A stretch of DNA of 64,000 nt from Gnetum montanum (Eukaryota; Streptophyta; Gnetopsida; Gnetales; Gnetaceae). Both the position numbers and the translations under genes were made by a program. The DNA lies in the NCBI GenBank assembly GCA_015680685.1, contig MNCI01018361.1, forward strand, positions 537,559 to 601,558, read 5' to 3'. Below the pieces are notes generated by a model. That model searched no databases and was not told the origin of the DNA. It saw nothing but the letters and a program-made list of their open reading frames with translations. Below are positions 1 through 10,708 of this stretch, in pieces; positions within the stretch are counted from its first letter, which is position 1; each line of letters opens with the position of its first letter.

Positions 1-49
1 TGGCAATACAATTATTGTAGCTTTTTCATCTCCTGGGAGTTGCTCAACA

Positions 50-1275
50 CTATGCAAAGATGGAATTCTTTAAAATTTCCATGTGTTCAGAAGATGGCAT
101 AATGATTCCAATATCGTTTGTAGCAATTGATTCTAAATTATTCTTCTTGACAGTTTCAAGCAAGCTTAGAACTAATCTAATTCGCTGTGGGCTATAACAT
201 CGAGATCTTCTATTGAAATTGTTGAAGTACTTTGAACTCGTAATGAGTACTGGACCAATTCTGTTTGGACTTGCCATAGTAGCCCTTTCGTGATTTCCGT
301 GTGTTTGTTTATTTATTCGTACTCCCTTGTTTTCTTGATTGCCATGAATCTTGATTGCTTGCTTGCCACTTAACAATGAAATGAAATTTTTGGTATGATT
401 CAGAACAGGAGAAGCTAGGTAAGATTTTAATGCAAAATGCAGACATAGCAAGAACTAAAACGGCAAGAACAATACCAGGCAAGGCAAGGTGACCATTTCA
501 ATGTATAGATACAAATCCAGACAAAATTTCATTGGAAATTATGAAATAGTACCCATTGCGAATTTAATGCACTTCTGAGGGACGCTCCCGAATCTGACGT
601 GAACAGTTCGTCAAAATTTATCCGCTAATCTCCGGCGCATAGGTTTGGAGCATCAACCCACCCAGCCAAAGAGTGATATCTCAATTTTTTTTGTGGAACA
701 CAAGAAATCACGTTTGCTAGTAAAACGTGTCAGAGAACTTTTGCGGTGTCCTTCCTCACAAGATTGACGATGGGTGCCAATGTTTCTGACTCATATGCTT
801 GGCCAGGTTCATCCAGAAAAACATGTGTGACATGCCTGATGGAGTGCATGTAAGGATGCAAGAAAGCGGGTTCTTTTTTAACAATCTGCACAATTGCCTC
901 TATGACAGTGCCTGTTTTACAAGTACCAGTTTGTCCATAAATAAGATATGGAACAAAACAAGACCATTTCGGTAGTCTTCCTACACATTTTAACTGCTCT
1001 TCATTCAAGTACTTGCTAAAATAATCAATTTTTTGGTTTGCCGTGTTTCCCTCATCAAAATCTTCCTCATGTTTAAGCTTGCTTCCATTTGACATTGTTC
1101 CATTAGCAATCTTTGCTTTAACCTTTAAATTCATCAATAATTTGGAAACTTTGCATCTTTGTTCTACCTTTCTTTCTCTTTGTCCTATATTCCTTGGATA
1201 ATGGGTCATCACATTTACTTCTAGCACACCCTTCCAAAGATAATCTCTTTTCTTGGGCTTGGAATCCCCTTTCAA
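50..1275 (-). pseudogene. SDE3/MOV10-like RNA helicase pseudogene
   Basis: This is a relic of a superfamily 1 RNA helicase of the SDE3/MOV10 type, which acts in RNA silencing in plants. Reading leftwards from 1275, a segment with LNEEQ is followed by PYLIYGQTGTCKT, a damaged Walker A motif (the family has GPPGTGKT). After only about 25 residues comes HVFLDEPGQA, the Walker B/DEAGQA motif. In the family these are about 100 residues apart, so an internal deletion is likely. Near 625-640 another frame has a degraded LAGDPRQ motif with a stop. From about 300 down to 80, FNRR and NDIGIIMPSS match the motif with NDIGVITPYRQQ in the C-terminal helicase domain. The reading frame changes between parts and stops occur. 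The family call is from remembered motifs. It could also be a decayed gene that continues beyond the window edge. Confidence 0.6.
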
Positions 1276-1289
1276 TTATAAATCCTGCT

Positions 1290-2085
1290 CCATTAAATAG
1301 CCTAAATGTGCCAACACTATCCCATTGCAACCAAGACAAGTGATCAATGACCATGTTGTCGGTTTCCTTCCTATCCACTATTGTAAGATCAAACTCTTGC
1401 AAAATCACCAACCATGCTATGACACAAGAGTTTACTGTTGGCTTCTTCATCAAAAAATGAATAGCACTATGATCCATGTGCATAAAGATTTGATATCCAA
1501 ACACATAATGCCTAAATTTTTTTAAAGCATATACCACTATCATGAGCTCCTTCTCAATGGTGATAGAATTCAATTGTACACCCACAATGCTTCTACTTGC
1601 ATAATGAATGTAATATGGATGTTTTTGATCATCCAATTGTATAAGCACCACCCCCACTGCATAGTTGGATGTATCAATCATAATATAAAAAGGTCTAAAC
1701 CAAATTGAAGCATGTAGAATGGGAGTTTCTATGATGTTTTACTTTAATTATTGAAATGCATATTCACATTCCTTAGTCTAGTCGAAGGATGCATCTTTCT
1801 TTGTCAACTCTACCAATGGTTTGGCAATTTTGGAGAAGTTCTCGATGAAGCACCTATAGTAACGAATATGTCCAAGGAATCATCTTACATCTTTTACAGT
1901 CTGAGGCTATCTAGTGATTCCTTGGATAATTCATACTTTTTCTAGGTCCACCTCTATTTCTGTTCCTAAGATATGGTGCCCTAAGACAATGCCCTCTTAG
2001 ACCATCAAATGGCTTTTTTGCCAATTGAGCCTTAAGTCAGTCTCCACATAGTGTTCCAACACTTTGGTTAGAAGAGTATAGTTTG
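1290..2085 (-). pseudogene. G1 Athila-like pol, RT end and RNase H (3' part)
   Basis: This is the downstream part of a Ty3/gypsy polyprotein. Reading leftwards from 2085, LRLNWQKSHLMV is the end of the reverse transcriptase palm and thumb region. KIAKPLVELTKKDA follows at about 1840, then PILHAS. The RNase H domain (1290-1681) has IDTSNYAVG, YYIHYASR, EKELMIVVYALKKFRHYVFG, DHSAIHFL, LLQEFDL and DHLSWL. Several in-frame stops are present. No integrase follows: similarity stops near 1290, where the helicase pseudogene begins. The upstream part of the same polyprotein lies at 4201-6674, so about 2.1 kb of foreign sequence separates them. In G4, at the right end of this window, the matching RT runs through this point without a break. 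Confidence 0.8.
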
Positions 2086-2299
2086 GAAGATAAGTATGTA
2101 GGAACCAATGAGGTTTTCTGTAATTGGGAGGTGAGTTTCCTAACATTAGTCCAACAATTTTTTGTTGTACTAAGGATTTCTGAAGAAGTATAATTATTCC
2201 AATTTTGGAGCTAAATTATGTCAGAGGGTTCCTTTGTTGATAATTTTTGATACTTCAGAAAATCCTTCATTTCTTTAGGATCTGCTGAAGATGAATTTA

Positions 2300-3176
2300 T
2301 GTTGATTGAGGTAGTTCCATCTATTTTTCAAGGATGTATGGATGAAATTATTATTGTATATATTGATGATATATTAGTATATAGAAAAAATGTACACAAA
2401 CATCTTAACCACATGGACTAGTTTTTTGAAATCATTAGGCAAAATGGTTTGGTTTTGTTCCCAACAAAGATGAAAATAGAAGTTCCTAAAATTGAAGTTC
2501 TTGGTCTTCATATTAAAGGTGGACAAGTTCAAATGGAAAAGACATTCTTGAAAAAATTAAATCAATTCCCCAATATTATTAAAGACAAACAACAATTACA
2601 AAGATTTTTGGGATGTTTAAATTATGTTTCTAGATTTTATGCTAATGTTGCTATAGATTGTCATCTCCTTAATCAATAGCTTACAAAAACTCCTCCTCCT
2701 TGGAAGGATGAACATTCTAAAGCAATTCAAAATATTAAAGAAAAATTCAAGAATATGCCAAAATTAAAATTTCTAGGCAATTGATTTAAAATCCTAGAAA
2801 TAGATGCTTCAGAAGCCTATTGGGGAGCTGTACTAAAAGAAAAAGAATAAGACAAAGAAACAATCTACAAGTATGCCTCAAGTACATTTAGTAGTACCTA
2901 AAAGAAATATCATAATACTCATAAAGAGTTACTCACAATCATGAAGGGATCTTAAGCCATTAGAATTTTCTTACAGACTAAAAAACTTCTAGTAATATCT
3001 GATTTAAAGCATTTTAAAAGTTTCTTATAGAGTAAAAATATGAATAAGGTTCCTTGTTCTAGGCTTTTGTGATGGTCTCTGAGGCTTTCTAATTTTGATT
3101 TTAAATCAAAATTTATAGAAGGTAAGCATAATAATTTAGCTGATTATTTAACTCAAGAATTTAACTCTTTAAATTA
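2300..3176 (+). pseudogene. Caulimovirid-type reverse transcriptase and RNase H, broken
   Basis: The RT catalytic motif YIDDILVY lies near 2360. It is followed by FLGLHIKGGQVQM and KQQLQRFLGCLNYVSRFY at about 2500-2640. These two motifs are characteristic of Caulimoviridae and differ from the gypsy elements in this window. The RNase H part has EIDASEAYWGAVLKEKE, then YHNTHKELLTIMKG and DLKHFKSFL, and ends with FIEGKHNNLADYLTQE before a stop at 3175. About eight in-frame stops are scattered through it and the N-terminal half of RT is absent or unrecognisable. The protein would have made viral DNA from the pregenomic RNA. It is non-functional here. The genus is not determined; a gymnosperm-associated caulimovirid is a guess. 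Confidence 0.7.
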
Positions 3177-4057
3177 AGTTTTGTAGAACTTCTAGCTAGA
3201 TAAGGATGGTAGGAGAGGTCTCCCAAATTCATCCTCCATGCACATTATGATGAAACGAGTCTTCCTTCTAATGAGTTTAACGATCTAAATAACCAATATA
3301 GAAGAAGCTTTAATTGATTTGTGAATCATCTAGCCAGAGTCTCTAATTCTTCTTATAATATTAAGACTTTTCTTCATGCCCCTCTAGAATAAAACAATAG
3401 TTATTATATAACCAAAACTATCCTTGAAATCCATAACTATTATATCTTTGAGCCCAATGAACATCAACCATCTATTGATGTCAACCATTGGGATAATTGA
3501 TCTCAATGTGTTTTCAACTCTCCATATCATGTTTTTGAAATCTTCTTTAATCCATGGACTATGCCCAATGATCCTTTCTATAGATGGTAGGATTTTCTCA
3601 GCCATTTTCCATGCCTATATTATTCTTCATATCCTTTCTTAAGGTGTACACAAGAATCCAAGGTAGATTTTTTATTCTACAATAATCCAACAACAAGGAC
3701 AAGACATGCTCAAGTGTTTGGTAACTTTCCTACTTATCAACTCATCATCACTATTGTAAAAAGGAGAAATATCACATCACCAATAGGCTTTTCATTTTAT
3801 AGCAAAGTCTATGCTTCCAATAAGCATGATGTGCAATTATGTGCCTCCATTAATAATTTAATGTCAACATCATCTCAAATCTACATCCTAGACGCATACA
3901 TCATGGTGCTCACTCAACCCCTTTATATCTACTCTAATGTTTTGATGGGTGACTAGCCAAGAATTGATAAAAATGTATGGATTGATCCCAAGACTCCACC
4001 AATTGATGATGAAGTTGGATCTTATGAAGGATATGATTTCCCTGAAGATGTGTAAAA
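3177..4057 (+). pseudogene. Decayed reading frame downstream of the caulimovirid RNase H, unassigned
   Basis: Beyond the RNase H stop, coding-like sequence continues on the same strand with in-frame stops. One frame around 3380-3640 has an aromatic-rich stretch (YYITKTILEIHNYY, then NSPYHVFEIFFNPW). A later stretch near 3955-4057 reads WIDPKTPPIDDEVG and ends with YDFPEDV and a stop. The clean terminal stop, followed by AT-rich non-coding DNA with a TATA motif, suggests the 3' end of a viral ORF. I do not recognise the product. It could be the C-terminal part of the polyprotein or a separate last ORF, as some caulimovirid genera have. Confidence 0.4.
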
Positions 4058-4169
4058 CTATAATTGTACTATATTCCCACTAATATTTGACTACCATTTA
4101 GTAATGAGGTGTAAAGATAAGATTTGATATTATCTCTTAGTACGTGTATTGTGTTGTGTTTTAATTCCC

Positions 4170-4176
4170 TATAAAT
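4170..4176 (+). promoter_or_regulatory. TATA motif in the putative caulimovirid intergenic region
   Basis: TATAAAT sits about 110 bases after the last stop of the decayed viral frames and just before the insert ends near 4200. Caulimovirids place their pregenomic RNA promoter in the intergenic region after the last ORF, so the position fits. No enhancer elements were recognised. The motif alone is weak evidence. Confidence 0.3.
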
Positions 4177-4200
4177 GTGCTTGTATCTTTGCTCCATATT

Positions 4201-6674
4201 ATCTAAGACTTCCTCAAACTTGGTACCATAGGTAGAGAAGTCATCCATGAAGACCTTCGTACCATTACTAATTTGCTATTGAAAAATGTTGAGTACTAGG
4301 CATTGGCAAGTTACAGAGGCATTACGCATGCCAAATGGCATCTTTTTATATGCAAAAGTCCCCTAGGAACTTGTGAATGTTATCTTGGCCTGATCTTCTA
4401 GTGCTATCCAGATTTGGTCATAGCCATTATAACCATCCAGAAAACTATAGTAGTTATGCCCTATAATCATATCCAACACCTAGTCCACAAATGACAATGG
4501 AAAATGATCCTTAAATGTTACCATATTCAATAGTCAAAAGTCTATACAGATTCTCTATTTCTCTTCTTTCTTTCACACAATGATGAGGGGGCCTACACAC
4601 TCTCTATCAGCTACATGATAGATGAATCCAACCTTAAGAAGTTGTTTAATTTCATCCTTAACAACTTTCTTAAGTTTTTGATTCAAGTTGCTCTATGGCT
4701 ATCTCCTTGGATTGATGGAGGGATCTATATGAATTCAATGCTAGCATATCCCTAGATTTATCCCTGTCAGCTCATGATATGACCATGCAAAGGTTGTTGG
4801 CCATTTTTTTACTACTTTCAGTACCTTCATTTTATGGTCTTGGGAAAGATTAAGATTTATTATTATTAGCTTGCCATTAAAGCATATTCTAATGTTGCCA
4901 AAAAAGCCTTAAGTTTAGGGGCTTCTTACTTCAAATCATGTGGGATTTCCAGCTCCCCCCAATCCATCTCTTCATGTTTCTGGAAGATTTGGTATTGGAT
5001 CTGCTCCAGTCCATCCAAATCTTCTATGTAGATACTTGTGAGGAGTTCCATTAGTTCCATGCGCATTATGGATTCAACATTTTTATCTATGATTAGCAAC
5101 TGGGCACCTTCTTGTTTTATGGCTACTACATATAGGCATCTTTAAACATTTGACATTTTGGCACACTGATTACATGGTTGGATAATGTGCTTATCACTGC
5201 TCATAGTCTCTACACACAATGGCACTCAATGTCACTGTATGCAATGCATGGAACCTGCTTCTTCTCAAGCTTTCCAAACGCATTTTCCTTGAAGATTTCC
5301 AAAGTAATATTTCTAATCCTCATTATGGCATCAATGGTACTAAGCCAAGTCATCCCCATGATAATAGGGAAGCCTCACTTGCAATTGTCCACATGGATCA
5401 CCAAGAAATCTACTAGGTATGACCAATCATAGACAGTGATCGCAATGTCCTCGACTAATCTACAAGCTCTAGCCTAATGTTACTCTTCTTGAGTAGAGGT
5501 AGATTCCAAATCTATTACATCTCTTATGAAATTATTAAATTTACCCTTGATACTAAATCTAGTAGAGCCTTACATAGATTATTTCTTACATTCTACAAAT
5601 AGATGAGGTGACTCCCAAGATCATATCATTTCCTAGGAAGATGAACAATCTTAATCCAATCCATGGTTACATGGATCAACATGATAATGTGTACATTGGA
5701 GGACGTTTGATTTGAAGAAGGCTTGAAGTTATTTCCCAAAGTAATGGATGAAAGATTAGTAGCCATAGATGTCTACAAGGATTTCTATTAACTATATGGC
5801 CTAAAGAAAGTTTAGGCTTATGTTGAGAGCCCCCCAAATAATCTTCTAGCTGTAAGTTCACTACCCTCTTAGCATTGTGTTACTATGGCTACGGTGGAAT
5901 TTCCTGTTGCATCAATGGTGCAGGTGGCAAAGGAGTGGTGTTAGACAATGTGGAGTTAGTTGATGGATATGTAGAAGGATAAGCATAGGAAGACTTAGCT
6001 CTTGGAGTGGGAGTCCGATGGTATTCTGAAGGGTAGTAGTGATGAGTGAAAGGAGTGTAGTTGGCTAAGTCACAAGGAGATATAAGCTACTAGACATAAT
6101 ATCCATATGGATCCAACTATTGGTAAGGATATTGTTGCCTTGGTGGTGGCATTACCCATGACTATGGGTTTTGCCATTGCTAATACTACTCTTGAGGTTG
6201 CAGAGGCATTCCACTTAGGTAATATCATGTTTAATGGAACTACTACCTGTAATTTGCTTGGAGATAAGGTAATCTCCTAGGTGGTTTCTTCCTTACTAGT
6301 TTTGAGTTTGATGCATATATCCTAGATTCTTGCAGATGTGATATCATAGGGAAACATCCGTTGGGATGTTCATATTGGAAAATGGTACATTCATCATCAT
6401 CTATCCCTGAAACTGCAAACTCATCAACCATTGTAGCCTTACCTTTGTTCTGATACTATTCCATACCTACATCTTTCTATCTTCTTCTATTTCTACTACT
6501 ACCCTACTCTGTCTTCTCCTCTAATATTTTGAAAGCAATTTGGAACTTCTCATCTAAGGAGTTCCACATTTTATCCACCTTAGCCAATATTTCAATAATA
6601 TAATTCTAGATTAGCAAGTTTTTCCTTTACACCATTTCGTCTAGTGGTGCTTCCTTCTCAAAATCATAGAAATG
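4201..6674 (-). pseudogene. G1 Athila-like gag C-terminal part, protease and RT N-terminal part
   Basis: Reading leftwards from 6674: a gag C-terminal region (6243-6431) with FQYEHPNGCFPMISHLQES, an organisation shared with G3 (48974-49336) and G4 (about 61740-61870). Next is the retroviral-type aspartic protease region (about 5600-5220). It has LVEDIAITVYDWSY, an IIMGMTWLSTIDA flap and KKQVPCIAYSD, which align by eye with the G4 protease. The reverse transcriptase then runs to 4201, reaching VFMDDFSTYG near 4250. The MDDFSxYG motif is typical of the Athila lineage. Many stops and frameshifts are present. The right end at 6674 abuts the T1 target duplication and the gag N-terminal half continues at 23881. 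Confidence 0.75.
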
Positions 6675-6679
6675 CGCCT
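6675..6679. repeat. T1 target site duplication, left
   Basis: CGCCT directly precedes the 5' LTR. The identical CGCCT directly follows the 3' LTR at 23876-23880. A 5-bp duplication is the usual integrase footprint of Ty3/gypsy elements. Confidence 0.9.
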
Positions 6680-7924
6680 TGAAACACCATGAAATTTCAA
6701 GACCTCGATGATTCAGCAAAGTCTCAAGGCTTAGGCAAGGATTTGCAACAAGTGGCACATCTCAACAAGTTTTCTCTTTTCAACTAAGGGCCTGCTACGC
6801 TACGCTACGTAGATCAGCGTAATGGACTTCAGGAGAATAAAACAAAACAAGGGATGCGTAGCAATAACACTTCAACTTCGCAAGTTAGCTATGTTCAAAA
6901 CTTTAACTTTTTGTGTGCTACGCTGCATTACGCTATGCAGCGTAACGTAGTGTAGCGCAAGTAGCATAGCTGACACAACAAGGATAATGAAATTCAGTCA
7001 ATTGCAGTCATTACGCCACGATACGCTTCCCAGCATATCATAGCGTAGTTGTAGAACAGTTCATTCAATCAAGAGACAAAGTCAAATAAACTATCTTCTT
7101 AAAGGGTGGTTACGCTATACCACGCTTCAGAGCGTAACACAGAGTAGCGTCACAAACTTCAACTACAACACATCAGGTCAATGGCATTTTGTGGGTCCAG
7201 GACACACGTCATCTAAACCACGTTTTTCTCCTAACCTTAATCTTATAAATACCCCGGCGGACAATGCTCAAAGGGTTGGCAAGGTTGGCAATTTTTGACA
7301 GTGTTGGCAAAATATTGGCGAGACAAGGAGAAAGAGTTGGTAATAGAAGAACATCGACAGTGACAAAGAGAAGCTTTTGACTAGAGATTTCAAGTTAGTA
7401 GACACTTTGCTTCAAGCCTAACTCCCTTGCGCTAGATTGGCTAGAACAAGGTAGATTGGCCTTTGCTTGTTTAATCTCTAATTAGCTTCTTATTGGTGGC
7501 AAGCACTTCATCCAAACCGAAGTTTGCTTGTAAATCTCATTATATTAACCATATTTATCTATAAGGTAGATTCCAGATCTCAGAACCTTACATGTTCCAA
7601 ATTTAATTCATTGTGCCTTGTTTACATTGAATTCTATAATAATTTCATATAATTTACATCGCTTTCATTGCCCTTGAGACTCAATCTCAGAGCAAATCTC
7701 GTTTCCTCGTAAATCGATAATATACTTTCATATCAAATCGTCGCCTCATTATACAATTATTGACAAATTTACTAATTAAGTAAGTCCTTGTTTGATCAAC
7801 AAAATCGTTTAGGGTGCCTCAGATTCATTTTCTCCAGCATGGCCCTCGCGTGGATCTAGGGTTAAAGCTATGTACACGAAAATCCCCCTAGTGTTTCCAG
7901 CAACCGACGTTTTCCATCATTACA
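6680..7924 (+). repeat. T1 5' LTR (1,245 bp)
   Basis: It begins TGAAACACC and ends TTACA and aligns along its length with 22640-23875. Differences from the 3' copy are mostly C/T or G/A, many at CG or CHG sites, as expected of methylated repeats. A TATA box (TATAAATA, 7244-7251) marks the U3/R border region. Upstream of it, 6790-7140 is studded with the hexamer TACGCT and its reverse complement AGCGTA. Transcription from here would read into gag. Confidence 0.93.
7244..7251 (+). promoter_or_regulatory. TATA box of the T1 5' LTR
   Basis: TATAAATA lies about 565 bases into the LTR and is conserved at 23195-23202 in the 3' LTR. It is followed by a GC-richer stretch where the transcript start would lie. 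This is the only well-placed TATA box in the LTR that I noticed. Confidence 0.55.
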
Positions 7925-7930
7925 GTTTTC

Positions 7931-7948
7931 TGGTGCTAGAAGGAGGGC
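7931..7948 (+). other. T1 primer binding site
   Basis: Six bases after the 5' LTR, the sequence starts TGGTGCTAGAAGGAGGG. A TGG start pairs with the CCA end of a tRNA, and position and length fit a minus-strand primer site. I cannot assign the tRNA with certainty without a search. It differs from the tRNA-Asp-like site of the Athila elements here. Confidence 0.6.
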
Positions 7949-8171
7949 ATGATCTCCGATCTGGGTTTCATGGGTCATCTTGTAAGCTGTCTATACCCAT
8001 TGTTGACTGACGTAAACGTAATACCTCCGTGGTTGTCTACGTGATCGTGTGGTACAAATCGATCGCTTTCCTTTGGAATCCTGCAGGATAGAAAGCCCAC
8101 TTTGGCCTTTAGCTAGTTTTCACCTTTGTGATCTTTATCCCTGTTATCATTACCCTCTAACTACGTAGAGA

Positions 8172-10604
8172 ATGGCTGTGTCAACCACCACTGTTGACAC
8201 CGCTAGCCTCAAAAACCCCTGGACGGTGCAGGCTACGCCTACTATTGTTGAGCCACTGACCAATCCGATGCGGCTACATTGATCCCTCAAGATTCAAAAT
8301 AAAGAGCCAGAGGGACACGCTTAGTATAGGGAACACTACAACTTCCTTTGTGCTAAAATTATGGCAAATCTTCCCATGTACCCACAAGAACTCGAAGCAA
8401 AACGCGAATACGAGTTCATCTACTGTAACGGGAAGGAATTCATTCCTTCACCTAACGCCTCCATACCTCTGACGAACCAACAATAGTGGATGTTGGACCA
8501 GTTGTTAATGGCCAGGGCATCAGCAGAACAATGAGATGAGATGTTCTACGATGAAGCATCCCGTGATGGATAGGAGGACTTAGATTCCCACTCCGAAGAG
8601 GGTAGTCACGCTAGCTTTGTCATGGCTCCTCCCTCCATAGCATCCCGCGTAAATCCGTTGTTTATGGTCACTACGCCATTATCATTAACTACCGCCAACC
8701 GTGTGGCGCATAACGCTCATCAGCATTTCTTCTCTCTGACTGTCCTCCTTGGTGGTATTCCTTCACAGATCATTCCTCCGCAGTCATAATTAGCCAATCC
8801 ATCTCATTGCATACCTGCGCCTACGTCACCATATGTGCATGCAATGCCTACTTCGCAATTACACGCAGCTCTTGCATTCATCCCAGCTTACACGACAAGA
8901 CCTACCACTACCATTTGGTGGGCTCCAAATACATCGGCCCCTATTGCATAGCCTACGCATATGTCCCATCTCACTCATAATCAACACCAAGTCTCACAAC
9001 TAGTAAATCAGACTGCAGGGTCATTGTTTGTGCCCTCGGCTATGCAAACAATGTACCCTATGGCCCAATCAACCATAGTCGCCCCACTTGCACCACTGGC
9101 AGGGTGGTGGATGACATAGGCAATATAGCCCGTAGGGATAGTTTCGACTGCATCGCTCACAGGCCATGCTGCTGCCCCTATCCCACCGCCTAGTGTGGCT
9201 CCCGCTATTATTTCGTAACCAACCTCTTCGTCCTCGGGCCTAGACCAAGCCTTCCAGCTTATCCAAACCCTTACCGACGAGGTTAAACACCTCAAGGCTA
9301 CCAGTTCTGACACAATACAGGTCATGGATTTCTACCATGATGATCCTATTAGTCTGATAGTACCCAACTTGTCGTTACCTCCTGGGATGCCACTTTCTCA
9401 ATTCACAAAATATAATGGGGAAGGTGATCCCAACGCCCATCTAGTTACCTTCAGGTCGTTGTTGCTATAGCAATGGCCGCATACCATCATCTGCGTCTTT
9501 ACTATGTCCCTAACAGGTAAAGCTTTGGATTGGTATCGTGCACTTCCACGCTCTTCCATCTCAACCTTGGAAGAGTTGTTGACTCAATTCGTGACTCGTT
9601 TCAAATACAACCTGAAACCAGAAGTCACACTGGACCAGTTAATGGGAGTTAAGCAAGATCCACTCAAGCTAGTCCAAAATTTTTTACAGCGGTAGAGCAC
9701 CACTTTGAACGAAATCCGTGAACCCATCGTAGAGGCCCATCTATTGACAATCTTCAAGGTGGCAGTTAATGACTTTATTAAGTCTAAACTATATTACCTT
9801 GCTCCCTGCTCCCTTAGCCAAGCCTTGGCTTAGACTAAGAGCATTCAAGATGCTGTAGAGGCTAGCAAAGACCCAGCGTATGTGGTCTATAAAAATGCCC
9901 ACAATAAGAGCAAAAACAAGGGCAAAGCTGCAACAACAATAGTAGCAGCCGTGGGCGAAGGGGCCAAGAAGAGAAATAACAACAAGAAAGTATCTACGGT
10001 GCCTGCTAAGGCCACAACTAGCTCAAACAGCGTCGATCAGGAAACAACACCCGCCCCTGAGGCATCCCCATAGCCGAAACCTAATTTTGAGCGTAAAGAT
10101 CACTCAAAATACACGGCTCTACCTATAAAGCCTTCAAAACTTTTGAAGCAACTACTAGGAACTGGCCACATCCAACACAAGATGATGTCCGAAGAGACTC
10201 TGAAACGCCACAGACGGCATTGTGAGTTGCTCAAGAACCCCTCCTTAGCCCTGCCTAACAAACCACCAATTCCCAAAAACTTTAGGCTGGACCATTTCTG
10301 TGACTACCACCAACTGTGTGGTCATGACACGGATTAATGTTGGGTGTTGAAAGATGCCATTCAACGCATGATCGATCAAGGTAAACTGATCCTAGACAGC
10401 AGTAGCCCTGTCCGTCTGGAAAACCAGTCCATGCATGTGTACCAAGACCCGTTAAATGCAAATAACACAGGGTACACTATCAACATAGTGGGTACGGAGG
10501 GCGATGGCCAAGCACAGCCAAAGCAACCCTTTGTGTTGCATGTACCTCCTCACCTACCTCAGACGACAAGCCCATCAACATCGACGGGTGCATCTCAGCG
10601 ATAA
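8172..10604 (+). pseudogene. T1 gag, one frame broken by about fifteen stops
   Basis: Gag would form the virus-like particle in the cytoplasm. From ATG at 8172 one frame runs to 10604 without a shift, interrupted by about fifteen stops. Most are TAG where CAG is expected, or TGA where CGA is expected. The first third is Pro/Ser/Thr-rich. The retrotransposon gag core (about 9330-9800) has FTMSLTGKALDWYRALP and then LEELLTQFVTRFKYNL. A Lys-rich segment follows at 9890-10000. At 10290-10400, FCDYHQLCGHDTD and a following Cys (after a stop) form the Cys/His motif seen in Tat gag, with LKDAIQRMIDQGKL after it. The start was chosen as the first ATG of the long frame after the PBS. A frameshift near 10,650 leads to the protease frame. 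Confidence 0.85.
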
Positions 10605-10708
10605 CCTTTTTTTCTTCATGTCCCGTCTCAGACCTTCATTCCATAGCCCACTATCGGTAAAGCCATGACCCAGCCCGCACCCACACCTAGGGCACCATTT
10701 TCATTAGG

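Larger units (their letters stand above)
2086..4200 (+). mobile_element. Endogenous caulimovirid (plant pararetrovirus) fragment inserted in G1
   Basis: This segment interrupts the minus-strand G1 reverse transcriptase and is coded on the opposite strand. G1 breaks after its VFMDDFSTYG motif region on the right side (near 4200) and resumes at the LTKVLEHY-like segment on the left (near 2085). Inside are a caulimovirid-type RT-RNase H, a further decayed reading frame and a TATA-bearing non-coding stretch, which is viral gene order. No LTRs and no clear target duplication are seen. Plant pararetroviruses normally integrate passively, so this is expected. The 200 bases at the left edge (2086-2300) cannot be assigned with confidence. 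The fragment is heavily mutated and cannot encode a complete protein. Confidence 0.65.

Noticed and set aside
7931-7948. tRNA identity of the T1 primer site
   Set aside because: The TGG start and position fit a PBS, but I could not match it to a specific tRNA 3' end by eye, so no tRNA is named.
9008-9325. 105-codon minus-strand frame in T1 gag
   Set aside because: Shadow of the gag frame, with no motif and no splice context.
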